From Aedes albopictus (lineage: Eukaryota > Arthropoda > Insecta > Diptera > Culicidae): 64,000 nt of DNA. Of this stretch, positions 1-12,234 are shown one piece after another. The stretch spans positions 223,018,853-223,082,852 of the forward strand of contig NC_085136.1 of assembly GCF_035046485.1 (NCBI RefSeq), given 5' to 3'. The notes beneath the pieces were generated by a model, which had not been told where the DNA came from, made no database searches, and saw only the letters and a list, made by a program, of their open reading frames with translations. The translations under genes and the position numbers were made by a program. The first letter of the stretch is position 1; every line of letters begins with the position of its first letter.

Positions 1-1660
1 TTCCGCTTGGAAATCCTTCGGAGATTCCTCCCAGAATTCTTTCAGGGGTTCCCCCTGGGATTCCTGTAGGGATTTCTCCTGATATTTCTTCGGGAATTTC
101 TCTGAAATTTCTTCAGGAATTCTTCCAGGAATTTCGTCGGGTATTCCTGCTGGACTTCCTTCAGGGATTTCTCCTGGACCTCGGGAATTCATTTAGAAAT
201 TCCTTCTGGAATTAATTCGAAGATTCCTCCTTAAATTCGTTCGGGTATTTCTTTTAGAGTTACTTCGGAGATTTCTCCTGGAATTCTTTCGGGCATTCCT
301 TCTGAACTTCCTTCGAGGATTCCTCTTGAAATTTGTTCGGGGATTCCTTCTGATACCCCATCGGGGATTCCTCCTGAAATTTCTACGGGAATATCTCTTC
401 GAATTTCTTCGGAGATTTCTCCTGTTGTTCTTTCGGGTTTTCCTCTTGTAACTCCTACGGGAACTTTTCCAAGAATTATTTCAGGGGTTTCTCATGGAAT
501 CCCTACGAGGTTTCCTTCTGGATATTTTTCGATGGTTCCTCCCAGAAATACGTTGAGGATTTCCACGAATTCCTTAAAAAAAATCTGGAATTTCTTCGGG
601 GATTCCTCCTGGCCTTCCTTCATCAAATCCTACTGGGATTTTTTCGGGGATTCCTCTTGTTATTCCGTCGTGGATTGTTCCTGGAATTTCTTTGGTGACT
701 CCTCTTAGATTTCCTTCGCAGATTCTTCCTGATTTTTTTCAAAAATTCCACATGGAATTACTCCAGGATTCCTCCTGGAATTCCTTCTTGAATTTCTTCG
801 GTGATTTCTCCCAGAATTTCTTCGGAAATTTCTCCTGGTATTCGAAGATACATCCTTGAGTTAATTCGAGGGTTCCTTTTTGAATTTCTTCGGAGATTCC
901 TCCCAGAATTCCTTCGGAGGTGCCCTCTGGGATTTTTTCTAGATTTCCTTCGAGGATTTCTCTGAAAATTCATTCGGGGATTCCTCCTGACATTTTGTCA
1001 GGGATTACTCCTGGAATGCCTTGGGATTTCCTCATGAAATTCCTTTGGTGATTTCTCTTCAAATTTCTTCGGAGATTCCTCCTGGAATTCCTTCGGAGAC
1101 CTCCTAGAATTGCAGGGTTTCTTCCTGGAATTCCTTCGGTGATACCTAGAATTTTTCCGGAAATTTATCTTGGAATTCCTTTGAAGATTCCTCTTAGAGA
1201 AATTTAGAGGATTCCTCTTAGAATTCCTCTGCGGGTTATTCCTAGAATTTCCTCGCAGTTTCTTGCTGGAATACATTATGGTATTTCTCCTGGAATTCCT
1301 TCAAGGATTGCTCATGGAATTATTTCGGAAATTCCTCGTAATATTCTCTCATGGATTTTTCCTAGAATTCCTTCAGAGATTCCTTCTCAATATTTTTTGT
1401 TGTTCCCTGTCAGAAATCCTATGGGGATTCCTTCTCGAATTTCTTTAGAAATTCCCGCTGGATTTCTGACGGGGATTTCTCCTGGAATTCCTTTGATAAT
1501 TTCTGCAGTAATTCCCTTGGGATTCCTGGTTGAATTCATTTGGGGAATCCTCCTGGAATTGCTTTCAAAGATTCGTTCTGGATTTCCTTCTGAAATTCCT
1601 CGAAAGCTTCAATCAGGGATTTCTTCAAAATTTTCTGCAGGGATCTCTAAAAGAGATTCT
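1..1660. repeat. GGAATTCC-type minisatellite array (copy A)
   Basis: The stretch is built from degenerate 12-bp half-units pairing into ~24 bp, read on this strand as GATTCCTCCTGGAATTCCTT with CGGGG between units. Unit length is irregular and divergence is high, so the array is old or fast-mutating. Many GAATTC sites occur. The long arginine/asparagine-rich or phenylalanine/leucine-rich frames across it come from the unit length and are not genes. Confidence 0.9.
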
Positions 1661-2379
1661 TGAACCGCCAGAGATTCCTGCAGAATTTTCTTCTACACCA
1701 GTTCCGGCAGAGATTAGTTCAGAATTTTCTGCATGGATTCCTTCAGGAGTTTCATTCAGGTTCCTCCTAACATTCCTTATGAGATTTCTACCTGAAATCA
1801 TTCGGAGATTCCTTAGTGAAAATAGTTTGACCTTATTATCAAATTTGATAGCTTCTGAAGGTTCTGAGAAAAAAACAAAGAACTATAGCAAAATCAGTAT
1901 TTTATTGCCCTACATTTGCAACATCAATTACACTAAGGATTCCGGTAATGTCCCAATATTCCTTTCCAATTATAAATATTTATTATCCCCAACCTCGAAA
2001 CAGCCGCGAGTACTTCGGCTCCCCAATCTAGTATAATATTCAGGCAGTTAAAAATTGAAAAATGTAAACAATGGTTTGTTACTCTTAAGCAAACTTTAGT
2101 TTAAGAAACTGTTATTCAACTAGTTCTGTTTCTTGGGATTTGACGCCCGAGCCTTCCGAATAAACGAATAGGTAAAAAAAAAAATACTCAATAGGTCTAA
2201 TCACTGATGGCCGTGACGGACCCGAACAGAAGTAGAAAAGGTATTCATTTTAACGTAATGTCATCGTTTATGTCGTCAACGGTCATGAAAAAGCCCAGAC
2301 TACAAATTCTAGGGCGTAATGACAACTTGCTTGTTTTGCCAATGTTGAAAATATGGTCAAATTTTGGTTACGCCGATTC

Positions 2380-2492
2380 ACGCCGCCGCCGCCGAAAGCT
2401 GCTACCGGCGTGACGCCGATGACGCCGCCGCCGCCGGCCAAAAATGGCTCTCACGCCGCCGCCGAGCAAAATATAGTCGGCGCACAGGTCTA
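2380..2492. repeat. GCC-rich subterminal repeats with CACGCCG motif (copy A)
   Basis: Several CACGCCG/ACGCCGCC motifs sit just inside the element's right end, as in copy B. Short repeats beside the TIR are typical binding sites for transposases of hAT-type elements; that role is inference here. The sequence AAATATAGTCGG at 2470-2480 is the uninterrupted version of the site that holds the 2.87-kb palindrome in copy B. Confidence 0.7.
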
Positions 2493-3840
2493 CCCCTAAC
2501 GAGAGTGCGAAAAATACTCTTTTCGTTATAACTTTTTTGTTTTTCAATATTGTTCGACCAAATTTCGACACAATAAGCGGATATCCTTCCTATTTAAGGA
2601 TTTGCTAGGGATTGTTGGAATGGCCACCTGGTTCCGGAGTTATTTCGGAATCAAAATGGGTCATTCGATTTGGCCATTTTGGAAAAAGTAAATTTTCGAA
2701 ATGAGAGCCGTTCAGTTTTCAGACCTAAGTGCACTAGAATGATAGAAAAATTTGTCTAGAAGTCCATCCCGGTCACTACGTGCCTTGGAACCCGTTTTAC
2801 GGATGTTCCGGGGAACCGGTTCCGGGGTCAATTTTTGAATATGATTCAATACCATCATGCGACACCTCAAACTTCGTGGTTTTTCAAGATGCATCATTCT
2901 GTGCTGTTTTGGCGTTGTCTGAAATACTGTTGGCCATTTTGGAACCGGTATTCGGAATTCCCGGAAATCGGTTCCGGCGGTTCCGGGGGTCCAATTTTCG
3001 AAAGTAAACAAACACCATCATGCGACATATCAAACTTCATGATTTTGAAAGTTGTGGCATTTTATCATAATGATTGGCCACTTAGGATACATTTGGCCAT
3101 TATGGAATCGGTATACAGATTTTCCGGAATCAAGTTCCGGGACCAAGTTTTGAAAGTGGTTCAATACCGTCATGCGGCATCTCAAACATCAAGATTTTCA
3201 AAATACATCATTCTGGGCTATTATTGCGTTATCTGAAATACTGCTGGCCATTTTGGAACCGGTATTCGGATTTCCCGGAATCGGTTTCAGTGGTTCCGGG
3301 GTCAATTTTTCGAAGTTGAACAAACGCAATCATGCGACATATCAAACTTCTTGTTTTTAAAAGTTATGGCATATTATCGATATGATAGGTCACTTAGAAT
3401 ACACTTGGCCATTTGGTATCATTATATAGATTTTCCGGCATCCAGTTCCGGGGCCAAGTTTTGGAAATGATTCAATACCGTCATGGGGCATATCAAACAC
3501 CGCGGTTTTCAAAATACATCATTCTGTGCTATTTTTACGTTGTCTGAAATGTTTTTGTTCATTTTGGAACCGATATACGGGTTTCCCGGGACCCGGTTCC
3601 AGTGGTTCCGGGTTCCATTTTTCGAAGGTAAACAAACGCCATCATGCGACATATCAAACTTCAAGATTTTTGAAAGGCATTTTATCATAATCATTGATCA
3701 CTTGGGATAAATTTGGTCATGATGGAATCGGTATACAGATTTTACGGAATTCAGTACCTCGGTTAATTTTATAAAACATAATAAGTTTTAATGTTATGGC
3801 ATTTTATCACGATGTTTGAGCATTGCTTACTTTGAGTTTG
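2493..3840. repeat. Left arm: ~300-bp tandem repeats in inverted orientation to the right arm
   Basis: The arm holds successive degenerate repeats of about 300-330 bp. Each contains a CATCATGCGACATATCAAAC-like segment, a GGCCATTTTGGAACCGGT-like segment and a TTCCGGGGTCAATTTT-like segment; starts are near 2838, 3165 and 3475. Similarity to the right arm is almost complete in the outer ~870 bp and decays inward. Open frames here recur as exact mirror copies on the other arm, so they are repeat shadows. Confidence 0.85.
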
Positions 3841-4332
3841 GTATTCCAATTATTAGAACCCAGCCAAACCTTGTGGATTAGATGTTACAAAAATATGAGG
3901 TATTATTATGCGGCTTCAAGTTCTTCTGGCATCTTGGAATCAAATTAGAGAAATTTAGTTGTTGAAGCTGAGCAAAGCACGTATTACTACGCGTGATTGT
4001 TACAGAACTGTACTTCTTTATGGGTTGCAAACAATCGTGAATGTTATGTAGCTATGTAGTATGAATTTATTTTCAAAAACATTATGTTTTTGACATAGAA
4101 AATTAGCTGCTGTTGTTATTGTGATCATTTAGAAATGTTATCCTACTTCAAATTTTATTCCATTTCAAATAATTAAAAATGAATATAAATGTGTTTTGGA
4201 CAAAAAATGTGATTCTCAGAATTGAATTTTTCTGAAAACTGATACGTTAGCTTACACCACCTTCAGCCAGATGTTACACTGGCATAAAACCATGACCACC
4301 AGAAAACGTAATGTATATCTAACTCTCAGAAT

Positions 4333-4440
4333 TATAGTAAAAAAAAATCATCGGCAGAAGCGGGAATCGATCTTACACTAGCTGAGACTAATAACAAAAC
4401 GAGCGACGTCTCTAACCGCACGGCCACGATTTCTAAACCG
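4333..4440 (-). ncRNA. tRNA-like segment (tRNA-derived repeat, not a working tRNA)
   Basis: On the minus strand a stretch reads GTGGCCGTGCGGTTAGAG (A-box-like) followed about 50 bp later by AGATCGATTCCC (B-box-like), then a T-run. This resembles the internal Pol III promoter of a serine/leucine-type tRNA. No full acceptor stem is seen. It lies in the 5' region of the piggyBac-like element, so it probably arrived as a SINE or MITE fragment. Confidence 0.45.
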
Positions 4441-4638
4441 TAAACACGAGTCGATCACAGACATGCATCCTGTGCGCTTCCACTAATACATATGTTTAAT
4501 TTTTATTGACATACACCAATATCTTTCCATGCAAAGGATGCAGTATGTCAGCAGTATATCCGGTAATCGGTGGATGCGGAAGCATTTTCGGTCTGTTCAG
4601 CTAATTGTCTCAAATTTTTGTGAGTTTGTGAGGTAAGA

Positions 4639-6934
4639 ATGATAGATTCATCGGATTCAGAAGTAGAAATTCATTATGCTGACGTGCATGATGAAGACGA
4701 CGAGGAGCTACCTTTCCAAGAAGAATCGGACGACGAAGATTTTGTTGGCAGATCAAGCGATTTCAGATGGAGCACCAAAGAGCCCACCGTGTTAGAGCGC
4801 AATGAGTTCAAAGAATCTGAAGTAGGGTTCCAAACCGATTTTTCTAAAATAAATAGTCCGAAAAATGCTCTTCTTCAATATCTTGATTCATCAACAATCG
4901 AGATGATCTGCAAGTTTACGAATGCGGAAGCCGCATCTCGGGAAACGAATTTTCATCCCCTAGATACTGTTGAGTTCTTGGGGTGGATCAGTATTCTAGT
5001 TCGTGCTGGAGAAACGCATCAAAACAGAACCAACATAAACGTGTTGTGGACCTCGGATGCTGTGTACGGTCAGCCGTGTTTCCCAACTGTTATGTCACGT
5101 ACTCGATACCAGCAAATATTTAAGTATATAAGGTAAATAATTCAGCCTACTAGCAAACATTGTATACATTATAATATTATGGTGTTTTTTTAGATTTGAC
5201 GACTCTGTGGCACGAAAATCTACTCCTAACAAAGTGAATGTTGACCGTCTTGGTTATGTGCGAGATGTAGTGGAGAATCTACGAAGGAATTTCAAACGCC
5301 TTTATAATCCTCCACAATATATCACAATCGACGAACGCATGGTTCGGTTCAGAGGCAGGTGTATTTTTAAAATTTATATGAAATCCAAGCCAGCCCGTTA
5401 TGGACTCAAGATTTGGGCCATTTCTGCGCCAAATGGTTATTTGATTGACTTTGATCTATACACTGGTAATATGGGATTTTATTCAAATTGCACAAATAAA
5501 ACCTTTAAAAAAAAAAAAAAAACTTAAAATTATACTGATAGGGAAAAGCGAAGGAAAATCCGAGTACAACCAAGGATATAGGGTTGTGATGCAGCTGACA
5601 GAGCATCAACACTGGGCGATGCGTTGTATTCGACAATTTTTTCAGCTCTATACCGGTAGCAAAAGACCTCTGTGATAAAGGAACCGTCTGTTTGGGTACC
5701 CTAAGAGCGAACAAGCGCGAGATTCCTCCACATTTCCTCGAATGGAAGAAGCGTGAAATCGGTTCCACTCTATACGGGTTTCACGGAAACCTAATGCTGC
5801 TCTCTTGGGTAGCAAAGAAAAAGAAGCCTGTTCTAATTTTGTCTTCAGACCCACGCGCATATCCTTCATATTCCTCAAATGAGAAACCGTCAGCCCATCG
5901 CATGGAGCGACGTAGTTCGACAAAGCTATCACGGAACATGAAAGTAAGTATTCCACAATTGTCATTTTCAAAATTAGATCTATAATGCTAAGCATTTTTT
6001 ATTGATTTTGATAAAAAATTGTGTGTAGAATCAAGGTATCTTATGTAGAATATTGAATTAAAACTTAAATATAAAATCTACATTTTCTAAGACATTGTAT
6101 TCATATCTACACAAAACTGAACTTTTTTTATTTGTTCAATACATTTTCCAGAAAATCAAGTAAAAAATACTGGCGCTTTCCTTATTTTACAAATTATTTA
6201 AATTACTGTTAAAATCTTTTGTAATTTATTATCTGCCATTATCATAACAGGCTATGCGAACGGCACCGAAAATTCAAAAACCGAATGCAGTACTGCTGTA
6301 CAATATGTACAAAGGATCGGTGGATTTGACCGACCAGATTACAGACGAGTATTCAATCATGCGTACAACGAATAGATGGACACTGGCATTATTCTTCAAC
6401 TTGGTGGACGTTTGCATTCATAATGAATTTTTGCTATTTATTGCGGCAAACCCAACATGGAAAACCAACGATCGCAGCCAAAAACGACTGTTTCTCCAGT
6501 GGTTGGCAAAGGATCTCGCATATAACCAAGTGAGGAGGCGCCAATTATTACCCGGGCTGCAAAATAATGTGAAATCTAAAATCGAAATGTTTTTGGAGAA
6601 CTACGCAGCGATATACGGTAGTGCTGTGAGCTGTGGAATGTGTTCAGAAAATGAAAGTTTGCAGCTCTGTCGGTTATGCAAAAAAGACTTTTGCTCTAAA
6701 CATATTGTATGTTGCTCCTTATTTGTTTGTCCGGATTGTACTGACAAAAAGGAATTGACGATTTTGAGGAGACAGAAGGATCGTAAGCGATGTAGATTTT
6801 GTCGGGTCTCTTTAGACATAAAAACGACCGCTCAGTGCCACAACTGTAACGCATATGTTTGCTCGAAGCACGAGAAACGTAAAAGTGTGGCTTACAATTT
6901 TTGCAGAGAATGCAAACAGTTATATACTTGCTGA
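4639..6934 (+). pseudogene. piggyBac-family transposase, frameshifted, with two introns
   Basis: Exon 1 (4639-5132) carries an acidic N-terminus. A 61-bp intron (5133-5193, GTAAAT...TAG) leads to an exon with ITIDERMVRFRGR and GLKIWAISAPNGY, matching the piggyBac catalytic core. The frame breaks near an A-run (about 5505-5522) and again near 5602, then resumes as VFDNFFSSIPVAKDLCDKG, holding the second catalytic Asp. An intron at 5944-6250 (GTAAGT...CAG) joins RNMK to AMRTAP. The last exon has KGSVDLTDQ (third Asp) and TNRW. The position of the first catalytic Asp reads ISAPNG, so that residue seems lost. The C-terminus has two CxxC/CxxC/CxxH/CxxC modules in tandem (about 6637-6740 and 6796-6930), where piggyBac usually has one. 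Recognition is firm; function is not expected. Confidence 0.85.
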
Positions 6935-7099
6935 TTCAAATCTGAATTGAAGCAAAAAAGCATATTGTTTCACGAGCACAAAGACTCTGAAAATCTTCTC
7001 CACAAATGTAAATTTTTTTTTTCATATACATATAAATCCGAAACGTCAAAACATTTAGAAAATACAAAAAAAAAATCAAAATACTGAAGTTTGATATGT

Positions 7100-8552
7100 T
7101 GCATGAACAAACAACACTCACTAAAAATATTCAACGGAACCGGAACGCAGGAAATCCGTATATCGGGCCAAAGTATTTCAGCACGGATTGAAATGTATCC
7201 ATGATTTAGCTATCAAAACCATGAAGATTTAGGTGTTGCATGACAGTATAGATTTATTTTAAACAAATAACCCCGAAACGTGATTATGGAACATTTGCAT
7301 ACAAATTCCAAAGAGTCTAGCTATATTCTAAACGATAAATCACCGTGATAAAATGCCTTTATTTTCAAACTTATGAAGTTTGATATTATGCTTGAGAATG
7401 TTTGTTTACTTTCGAAAAACTGACCACGGAAGTGCCGGAGCCAGATGTAGGAAAACCTAACTACCAATTCCTAAACGCCAGATATATTTCAGACAATACA
7501 AAAATAGAACAGAATGATAGATCTTGACAAACTGTGACGTTTGATATGTCGCGTGGCGGTATTGAAACATTTTCAAAACATGACAACGGAACTACGTTAC
7601 GGAAAATATGTATTACCGATTCCTAAGAAGCCGAATATATTCTAAGTAACTAAACATCGTGATGAAATGCCATAACTTTGAAAATCATGAAGTTTGATAT
7701 GTCGCATGATGGTGTTTGTTTTTTTTTTTTCGAAAAACGAACCCCGGAACCACCGAAACCGATTCCCGGAAAATTCGAATACCGGTTCCAAAATGGCCAA
7801 CAGTATTTCAGATAGCGCAATAATAGCCCAGAATGATGTATTTTGAAAATCACGATGTTTGAGATGCCGCATGACGGTATTGAACCACTTTCAAAACTTG
7901 GTCCCGGAACTTGATTCCGGAAAATCTGTATACCGATTCCATAATGGCCAAATGTATCCTAAGTGGCCAATCATTATGATAAAATGCCACAACTTTCAAA
8001 ATCATGAAGTTTGATATGTCGCATGATGGTGTTTGTTTACTTTCGAAAATTGGACCCCCGGAACCGCCGGAACCGATTTCCGGGAATTCCGAATACCGGT
8101 TCCAAAATGGCCAACAGTATTTCAGACAACGCCAAAACAGCACAGAATGATGCATCTTGAAAAACCACGAAGTTTGAGGTGTCGCATGATGGTATTGAAT
8201 CATATTCAAAAATTGACCCCGGAACCGGTTCCCCGGAACATCCGTAAAACGGGTTCCAAGGCACGTAGTGACCGGGATGGACTTCTAGACAAATTTTTCT
8301 ATCATTCTAGTGCACTTAGGTCTGAAAACTGAACGGCTCTCATTTCGAAAATTCACTTTTTCCAAAATGGCCAAATCGAATGACCCATTTTGATTCCGGA
8401 ATAACTCCGGAACCAGGTGGCCATTCCAACAATCCCTAGCAAATCCTTAAATAGGAAGGATATCCGCTTATTGTGTCGAAATTTGGTCGAAAAATATTGA
8501 AAAACAAAAAAGTTATAACGAAAAGAGTATTTTTTCGCACTCTCGTTAGGGG
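7100..8552. repeat. Right arm: ~300-bp tandem repeats, inverted to the left arm
   Basis: This arm mirrors 2493-3840. The outer part (about 7670-8552) is nearly identical to the left arm in reverse complement, with a few single-base indels in A/T runs. Inner repeats near 7090-7640 are strongly diverged. It contributes the element's intact right end next to the TTAA target. Confidence 0.85.
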
Positions 8553-8700
8553 GGGTTGGTAACGGAAGGGTTAACCGGCGCCCGTAACCATTGAGAGACT
8601 AGCGCGCACCAGTGAGACACTAATGCTCTGACGGGTGAAGCACAAGCAATGCGACCGGGTGGGAGACTACCGAGTGCTACGATGAGTGGAAAAGTTTTTT

Positions 8701-8823
8701 TTAACCCTCGAACGATCGCGCTGTTGTATTTTGTACAACACGTTGAAAAAATCTCGCTTTTTGTACTCAGCATTAGCGTGGTGCTGACGCAGGTAGTCAA
8801 CCGCGCGAGTTACGGAAGGTTAA
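8701..8823. mobile_element. 123-bp TTAA-flanked MITE, copy 1
   Basis: Bounded by TTAA on both sides. Ends are CCCTCGAACGATCGCGC on the left and GCGCGAGTTACGGAAGG on the right, an imperfect inverted repeat. A same-length copy lies at 51762-51884 with about six substitutions. The terminal CCTTCCGT is shared with the right end of the neighbouring piggyBac-like element, so mobilisation by a piggyBac-type transposase is a reasonable inference. Confidence 0.8.
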
Positions 8824-11203
8824 CGACCGAGTCATTAGAAAAATGTATGAAACACTTGAAGTGACTCATTCAAATGTTGCATGAAAGTGTATCATTGAAA
8901 CGAAATTGTACGCCCCTGGTTATGATGATGCGACAAGACAATCTGCTTCTGGTGAAAAATAAGATGCCTTTCGTTCAACGGGTATTGAACGCAATTTGCA
9001 CATATTCACGTCAACCAGTCCAATAATTATCGTCCGTATCGTATCGATCGACGGCCAAGTCCATTCATAATTAAGGTTCCATTTCAGCTATCAACACAAG
9101 CAAATTTTCGAACCGAAAAACCCCCGATTCCAGAAGCTAGATAAACTTTCAACAGCAGCAAATTAAATTAAATCCAAACCCTTGTCTCCTGTCAGTACCG
9201 CACCGATCTGGCACTCGTTCCGATTATTTGGAAAAGAAAATGGATAATCATCTATTACTGCGCTGTTGGCTGCCAGTGACGATGTGACTTTCTGACTCTC
9301 AATCCTGCCCCCTCGCGCTAACCTCGCCAACCCACCCCAATCTCCACGTGCACCTCCTATTTAGGAGCAAACGCGCCAGCGACAAAACGGCATCGGCTGG
9401 AAATGTAACGAAAGTAATGTTTATTAAATTCAGAAACGTAATCAGCTCGGTTCGGCTGGGAAGCGGACTGATGCCATGCTTCGAGTAAGGATGGCAGGCA
9501 GTCTAGAAATGGTGGTGGTGGTGGGGGGATTGCCTACTTCTGACGCTTCTAGTTAGAATGGTAAATTTATTCTTAGAGACGCCGCCGGTTCTCGCCTCCT
9601 CGCAGCAAGTGCCAAACATTTCACATTTGTTTCCATTCAGGGAAACTTGACTTGAAGGGCTTTTGTTTCATACGGTTGATGATTCTTACTAGGGTATTTG
9701 GATGATATCGTTCGCGCTGAGTAACAACAAGATGATTGAAGGCTCTGTTGAAAAAAAAACTCAGTAACTGTCGACCTCCAATTTTTTTTATAACTGTTCA
9801 TTGCAACATCTCAAATAAATTGAGAAATACATTATTATTTCATAAACTAAAAATATTGACAATTTTCCGACCACTATTGAGCCGCAGGGTAACCTTACAC
9901 GCAATTTTAATTTTCATTTCATTTACATTTGCTTTTTATACCCCTGTTAGGATCAGATGAAATCAAACATTATCGCTGAATATTTGTGAACTGAATAAAA
10001 CTACATGAATATACTGTATAGAAAAGCATACTGAAGCTCATTTGCTAGGAAACCAGTATCAACTGTTGTGCGTCGCAATCCTCCATCATTTGATCTTTTC
10101 GTTAGTGTGAAAAATCGAATTCCATCACCTTTTTTTCCTTCCGCGTATCACAATCATTTGAAGGCGCATTTAGTCCTCCAAATCCGCCCAAATCCATTCA
10201 GCAGTTTAGCACTTCCGTCTGCCAAAACATTCATCCATCTGAGTCCCGTCTGAGGCGCTTTTCCGCTTTGGCAAAATAGAAGCATCTAGTTTGATCCTAG
10301 TTGGAACGAACGGCTTCTGGACCACACGCTCTGGCTGCAGGGCAATAAGCTGAGCATCGGAGAAAAGTCCTCCTGTCTTTCTCTCGTCATTAAAATGGGA
10401 ATCTATCGCGATGGAACCGCGCGCGTTGTTTGATTTTGTGTTCCCCGAGTTTGCCGATGATATTGAAACCCGTTGGCATAAAATGGGCTTTAGAATGGAC
10501 GGCGAATTGCAGTCACCACGTGTTGTGTTCACTGATCGGTATCCTGGACCGACGACCGGACCGTTTCCGCCTAGGACAGATTTAGTTTTATTGGGCTGTT
10601 GATTGGATTGTGATTTGCCGTCGGCTTTGAATGAAGAAATGTACCACGCATAAAAGGAGGATTATCGGGCTTGAATCGAACGGTTCCGATCAATCGGAAT
10701 GCAAAATTTAAGCTGATTGTATGTACGACAGATTGAAATTCACGACGGAATAGGATTTGAGACACGACCAAACCTATCATTGGGAATCGGGTATATTTTT
10801 TTCTCGGTAGTATCCTTTCATGCTCCAATTGATATCAACTGAGAAAACTTACTTTCGAATGATACTTGGACCTAGTTTGAAAAGGACAAATGAAAAATGA
10901 ATAATACTGCTGATGGCACTAACTCATAACAATATTGTTTTTTTTAAATCGGACGACCATGAACTCGAAGAATCACGACAACCACTACTGGAGTATTGGC
11001 AAAATAGATTATGCTTTCTTGATAAATACTAATTCATGGTGTTATGCGGCTTTATGTGTACCATGCATAGGAATGAATCGTTACACAGCAAATAGTTTTG
11101 TATTATCCAGGCGCGTAATTTCTGGCTGTGTAACCAATTTTGGACGTAATTTCACTCGGTTATATCGTTTTCCACAATTATCACACTCACCATGGACATC
11201 CTG
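8824..11203. other. 2.4 kb without a recognisable gene
   Basis: Mixed-composition sequence with several short open frames up to 108 codons (for example on the minus strand at 10206-10532). None has a family signature, splice context or composition I recognise. A short GGTGGTGGTGG run lies near 9510. This may be ordinary intergenic DNA. Confidence 0.5.
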
Positions 11204-11211
11204 GTTGGCAC

Positions 11212-11340
11212 TAGACCTGTACGCCACCGCGCCACGCCGCCGCCGCTGACAGTTTTTGTCCCACGCCGACGCCGACCGAGGTATTGGCGGCGCGCCATAC
11301 GCCGCTGTTTGCCACGCCGCCGATTTTCATTTTTCGCACC
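11212..11340. repeat. GCC-rich left subterminal region of copy B
   Basis: Begins at the TIR TAGACCTGTACGCC and holds repeated CACGCCG motifs (CACGCCGCCGCCG, CACGCCGACGCCG, CACGCCGCCG). The motif is in the same orientation as in the right end at 16020-16125. Open frames here are composition artefacts. Confidence 0.7.
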
Positions 11341-11459
11341 GGTGATCAGTGCACGAACAAAATTTAATGTACGTAAAATTGAGGCAAAAAATCTCACAAT
11401 CACTATCATAAGAGCTTGACAACAATAATTGATATCTTATCAATGATTGTCGCTCCTAG

Positions 11460-12234
11460 ACGTTCCTGCAGGGATTCCTTCTGAAGATCCTTAAGAAATT
11501 CGTACAGGAGTTCTTACAGAAATTAGCCGAAGAGTTTATTTAGAGATTCCTCCAACAGTTTCAGAAATTCCTACAGAAGTTCCTTCAGAAATCTCTCCAG
11601 AAGTTCCTTCATAGAATCTTAGGGTTCAAGGATACATACCTCCAGCAGAATTCAGGGATACTCCCAGAAATATATTAAAGGATTTCTATATAAGAGTTTC
11701 TTCAGGATATCCTTAGGAGATTTTTCGAGAAGTTCCTTTCGCTCCTCGGTTTCTTTCAGATTGTAGGTTGAGATTGAGATTTTTCCAGCAGGACTCAAGA
11801 TGCTTCCATGATTTACATCAGAGATATCTCCAGAAGTTCATTCAGGAATTACTACAGGAGTTTCATAAGGGAATCTTGAAGGAATTCCTTCAATAATTTT
11901 CTTTAGATTATAATCAGTCGTATCTCCAGGATATTTTTGAGGGATCTTTTATGGAGTTTTCACTAGAATTCTTCCAGGATTTCCTTCTGAAATTCCTCCA
12001 AGAATTCTTTAGGGGACACTGCAAATCATACCCTAAAAGATTCCTTTTGGAGATTCTACTGGAAATCCTTCGAGGATCTCGCCTGGAATTCCTTCGGAGA
12101 TTCCTCCCAGAACTCATTCCGGAATTCCTTCGGGGATTCCTCCTGGAATTCCTTCGGGAATTTCTCCTAAACTTCCTTCATGAAATCCTCTTGAAACATT
12201 TTCGGGTATTTCTCCTAATATTCTGCCGTGGATT
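11460..12234. repeat. GGAATTCC-type minisatellite, first block of copy B
   Basis: Degenerate 12/24-bp units with CCTGGAATTCCTTC-like cores. The first ~500 bp are more diverged (TTCCTTCAGAAAT, TCCTACAGAAGTT forms). The block is interrupted at 12235 by the SINE. Confidence 0.85.

Larger units (their letters stand above)
1..2492. mobile_element. Satellite-bearing TIR element, copy A (right part; left end lies before the window)
   Basis: This is the right-hand part of the element seen complete at 11212-19024. Both have a GGAATTCC-type minisatellite followed by a matching ~0.85-kb tail: 1661-2475 parallels 15553-16134, including the shared stretch ATTATCAAATTTGA and a GCC-rich end with repeated CACGCCG. 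Copy A ends GCGCACAGGTCTA at 2492; copy B ends GTGCACAGATCTA. The flank after 2492 is CCCCTAAC, which also begins the left arm of the piggyBac-like element, so copy A probably inserted in that arm. Assignment to the hAT type is inference from the 8-bp duplication of copy B; no transposase is visible. Confidence 0.7.
2493..8570 (+). mobile_element. piggyBac-like transposon with long inverted arms (left tip interrupted)
   Basis: A transposase of the piggyBac family (DDE_Tnp_1_7 type) lies between two long inverted arms. The right end reads GTAACGGAAGGG followed directly by TTAA (8571-8574), the usual piggyBac target. The matching left tip is absent: the arm starts at CCCCTAACGAGAGTG, exactly where the satellite-bearing element ends. 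The outer ~700 bp of the arms are near-identical in inverted orientation (position x on the left pairs with about 11045 minus x on the right). The transposase is broken, so the copy is non-autonomous now. Confidence 0.8.

Noticed and set aside
1..1660. Possible CRISPR-like or coding repeats in the GGAATTCC arrays
   Set aside because: Units are contiguous, degenerate and spacer-free, in a eukaryotic transposon context; this is minisatellite.
2712..8332. Pairs of identical 75-133-codon frames in the piggyBac-like arms
   Set aside because: They occur as mirror copies because the arms are inverted repeats; the peptides have no domain and shift with the 300-bp unit.
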